Positions 4,956-6,301 of a stretch of DNA of 6,301 nt are shown piece after piece. The notes under the pieces were generated by a model that worked only from the letters and a program-made list of their open reading frames with translations, did no database searches and was not told the DNA's origin. The stretch is from contig JANXNO010000297.1 of assembly GCA_025354075.1 (NCBI GenBank), forward strand, positions 1 through 6,301, in the 5' to 3' direction. Each line of letters opens with the position of its first letter. Positions within the stretch are counted from its first letter, which is position 1. Source of the stretch: Burkholderiales bacterium (GTDB lineage Bacteria; Pseudomonadota; Gammaproteobacteria; Burkholderiales; Casimicrobiaceae). The position numbers were made by a program, and so were the translations under genes.

Positions 4956-6301
4956 ATGCTGTCGAAGGCGATGCTGGTGAAACTAGGTGCGTTGTTTGCG
5001 GTGCTGATGCTGTTGGCGTTGGGGTTGAATGCGATCAGCGGGGTGACGGCGCAGCGGGTGGGGCAACGAGCCTTTGCCGTGGCCAGCATTGCGCAGAGCG
5101 CGGCGGGCCCGCAGGTGCTGGCAGGGCCGGTGATTTCGCGGGTCTGCGTGCAGGAATCGGTCGCGAGCAAGGTGATCGACGGTAAGACGGTCAGCGAAAC
5201 CAAACGCGAGTCCCAGGTGTTGCGTGCCTTTCCGGCCACGCTGGACTGGCGCGGTGACGTCACCGTCGAACCGCGCCGACGCAGTCACTACACGATCAAC
5301 ACCTATCTGGCAGCGCTTGTCGGGGCGGCGAAATTTTCGTCCTTGCACGGGCTCATCACGCCGGTTGCGGTGGCCAAAAGCACCATCAGTTGTGGTGAGC
5401 CGCGTCTTGACGTGGTGCTCTCGCATCAAAGCGGCATTCAGTCGGCGGAGGTGAACATTGATGGCACGTTGATGATGCTCGCGTCCGGCAGCACGGACGG
5501 TGTGGCGGGCTTCTCCGTGCCATTGCCCGGACTCACCGATGCGGTGATAGCCGCGAAAACCATGTCGGTAGACGTGAAGCTTGATCTGCTCGGCATGGAG
5601 AGTTTTTCGTTGCTGCCAGTGGGCAACGACAACACGATGAAGCTCACGTCGAAATGGCCGCATCCATCGTTCGCCGGGGCCTTCCTGCCGCGCGAAAAAA
5701 CGCTGTCGGCGCAGGGCTTTTCAGCGAACTGGAAAGTGTCGTCGCTGGCGACCGATGCACAGTCGCGCTTCCCGTGCGGTGTTACCAGTGCCAACAAGAA
5801 CGCCTGCGCCGAAGGCATGGCGGTGACCTTCGTCGATCCGGTGAATGCGACGGCGCTCTCCGAGCGCGCGGTTAAATACGGGGAGCTGTTTATCGCGCTG
5901 ACTTTTGTCGGGCTGGGGCTCTACGAATTGCTGCGCCGGATCAAGGTGCATCCGGTGCAGTATTTGCTGATCGGCGCGGCGCTGGCAGTGTTCTTTTTGT
6001 TGCTGCTGAGTGTGTCGGAGCACCTGCCGTTTGCAACCGCGTACCTGCTCGCCGCGCTCGGCTGCACCGCGTTGATCGGCGTGTACGCGAAGAGCGTGCT
6101 CGGTGGCTGGCGCGGCGCGTCGCCAGTGGCCGGCGGCTGCGCGACGCTCTACGGCGTGCTGTATCTGGTGCTGCAGTCAGAGCAGCACGCGCTGCTGGCC
6201 GGGTCGCTGTTGATTTTTGCCGTGCTGGCGGTGGTGATGTTGTCGACGCGGCATATTCGCTGGGGGTCGGTGTCGGCGGACGAGCGCACTCATGTGCAAT
6301 A
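4956..6301 (+). CDS. creD: Inner-membrane protein CreD, complete or missing only its last residues
   Basis: The frame is open from ATG 4956 to the window edge: 448 codons and then TA, possibly the start of a stop codon since CreD is about 450 residues in E. coli. Topology: an N-terminal membrane segment (about 7-28), a large periplasmic domain (about 29-305), and a cluster of hydrophobic segments beginning at about 309, 336, 361, 388 and 410. CreD hallmarks include GPQVLAGPVI (51-60), WPHPSFAGAFLP (234-245), SERAVKYGELFIALTF (302-317) and HPVQYLLIGAALAVFFLLLL. In Gram-negative bacteria creD is the main CreBC-activated gene; high expression in E. coli gives colicin E2 tolerance and envelope changes, but its molecular activity is unknown. 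Four cysteines (64, 146, 274, 284) lie in the periplasmic part. The ATG has a good GGGAG at 4945-4949, six bases upstream. Two CreB tags and a dRS3-like repeat separate it from creC. Confidence 0.94.
   Translation, partial: MLSKAMLVKLGALFAVLMLLALGLNAISGVTAQRVGQRAFAVASIAQSAAGPQVLAGPVISRVCVQESVASKVIDGKTVSETKRESQVLRAFPATLDWRGDVTVEPRRRSHYTINTYLAALVGAAKFSSLHGLITPVAVAKSTISCGEPRLDVVLSHQSGIQSAEVNIDGTLMMLASGSTDGVAGFSVPLPGLTDAVIAAKTMSVDVKLDLLGMESFSLLPVGNDNTMKLTSKWPHPSFAGAFLPREKTLSAQGFSANWKVSSLATDAQSRFPCGVTSANKNACAEGMAVTFVDPVNATALSERAVKYGELFIALTFVGLGLYELLRRIKVHPVQYLLIGAALAVFFLLLLSVSEHLPFATAYLLAALGCTALIGVYAKSVLGGWRGASPVAGGCATLYGVLYLVLQSEQHALLAGSLLIFAVLAVVMLSTRHIRWGSVSADERTHVQ

Noticed and set aside
4983..5663. 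Minus-strand open frame of 226 codons within creD
   Set aside because: It is antisense to an unbroken, clearly recognisable CreD frame and its composition (Arg/His/Gln-rich) is typical of a shadow frame.

Overview
The window is a compact chromosomal stretch of moderately high GC from a proteobacterium. A betaproteobacterium of the Burkholderiales type is the best guess, based on the N-terminus of the nitrite/sulfite reductase, the hypoxanthine-type DNA glycosylase and the PA0069-type radical SAM protein. This assignment rests on remembered family resemblance, not on a search. I see no mobile genes, tRNA, rRNA or CRISPR array.

Layout from left to right. Positions 1-221 (minus) hold the N-terminal part of a nitrite/sulfite reductase haemoprotein that runs off the left edge. 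Divergent from it, 287-799 (plus) encodes a small uracil-DNA-glycosylase-superfamily enzyme of the hypoxanthine/deoxyinosine type. A structured intergenic segment follows, then 924-1451 (plus) encodes a secreted RlpA-like double-psi beta-barrel protein, closed by a clear hairpin terminator at 1468-1491. Converging on it, 1508-2593 (minus) encodes a PA0069-family (SplB-like) radical SAM protein.

The right half is a complete or nearly complete cre locus: creB (2704-3396, OmpR-type response regulator), creC (3398-4822, membrane sensor kinase, one base after creB) and creD (4956 to the window end, inner-membrane protein). In enterobacteria CreC phosphorylates CreB, which activates creD and other genes through the direct repeat TTCAC-N6-TTCAC. 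Here the 133-bp creC-creD gap contains an exact TTCAC-N6-TTCAC tag at 4895-4910, a one-mismatch copy just upstream at 4875-4890, and a 12-bp perfect inverted repeat at 4836-4863 that matches the dRS3 pattern ATTCCC-N8-GGGAAT. The simplest reading is that creBC form one transcription unit and creD is a separately promoted direct target of CreB. No creA gene is present beside creB.

The CreBC system itself is known. The points that deserve a second look are the tandem cre tags, the dRS3-like repeat between creC and creD, the RlpA-like protein that lacks two of the usual active-site residues, four cysteines in the periplasmic part of CreD, and two intergenic hairpins at 231-255 and 837-881. I found no convincing new multi-gene system.
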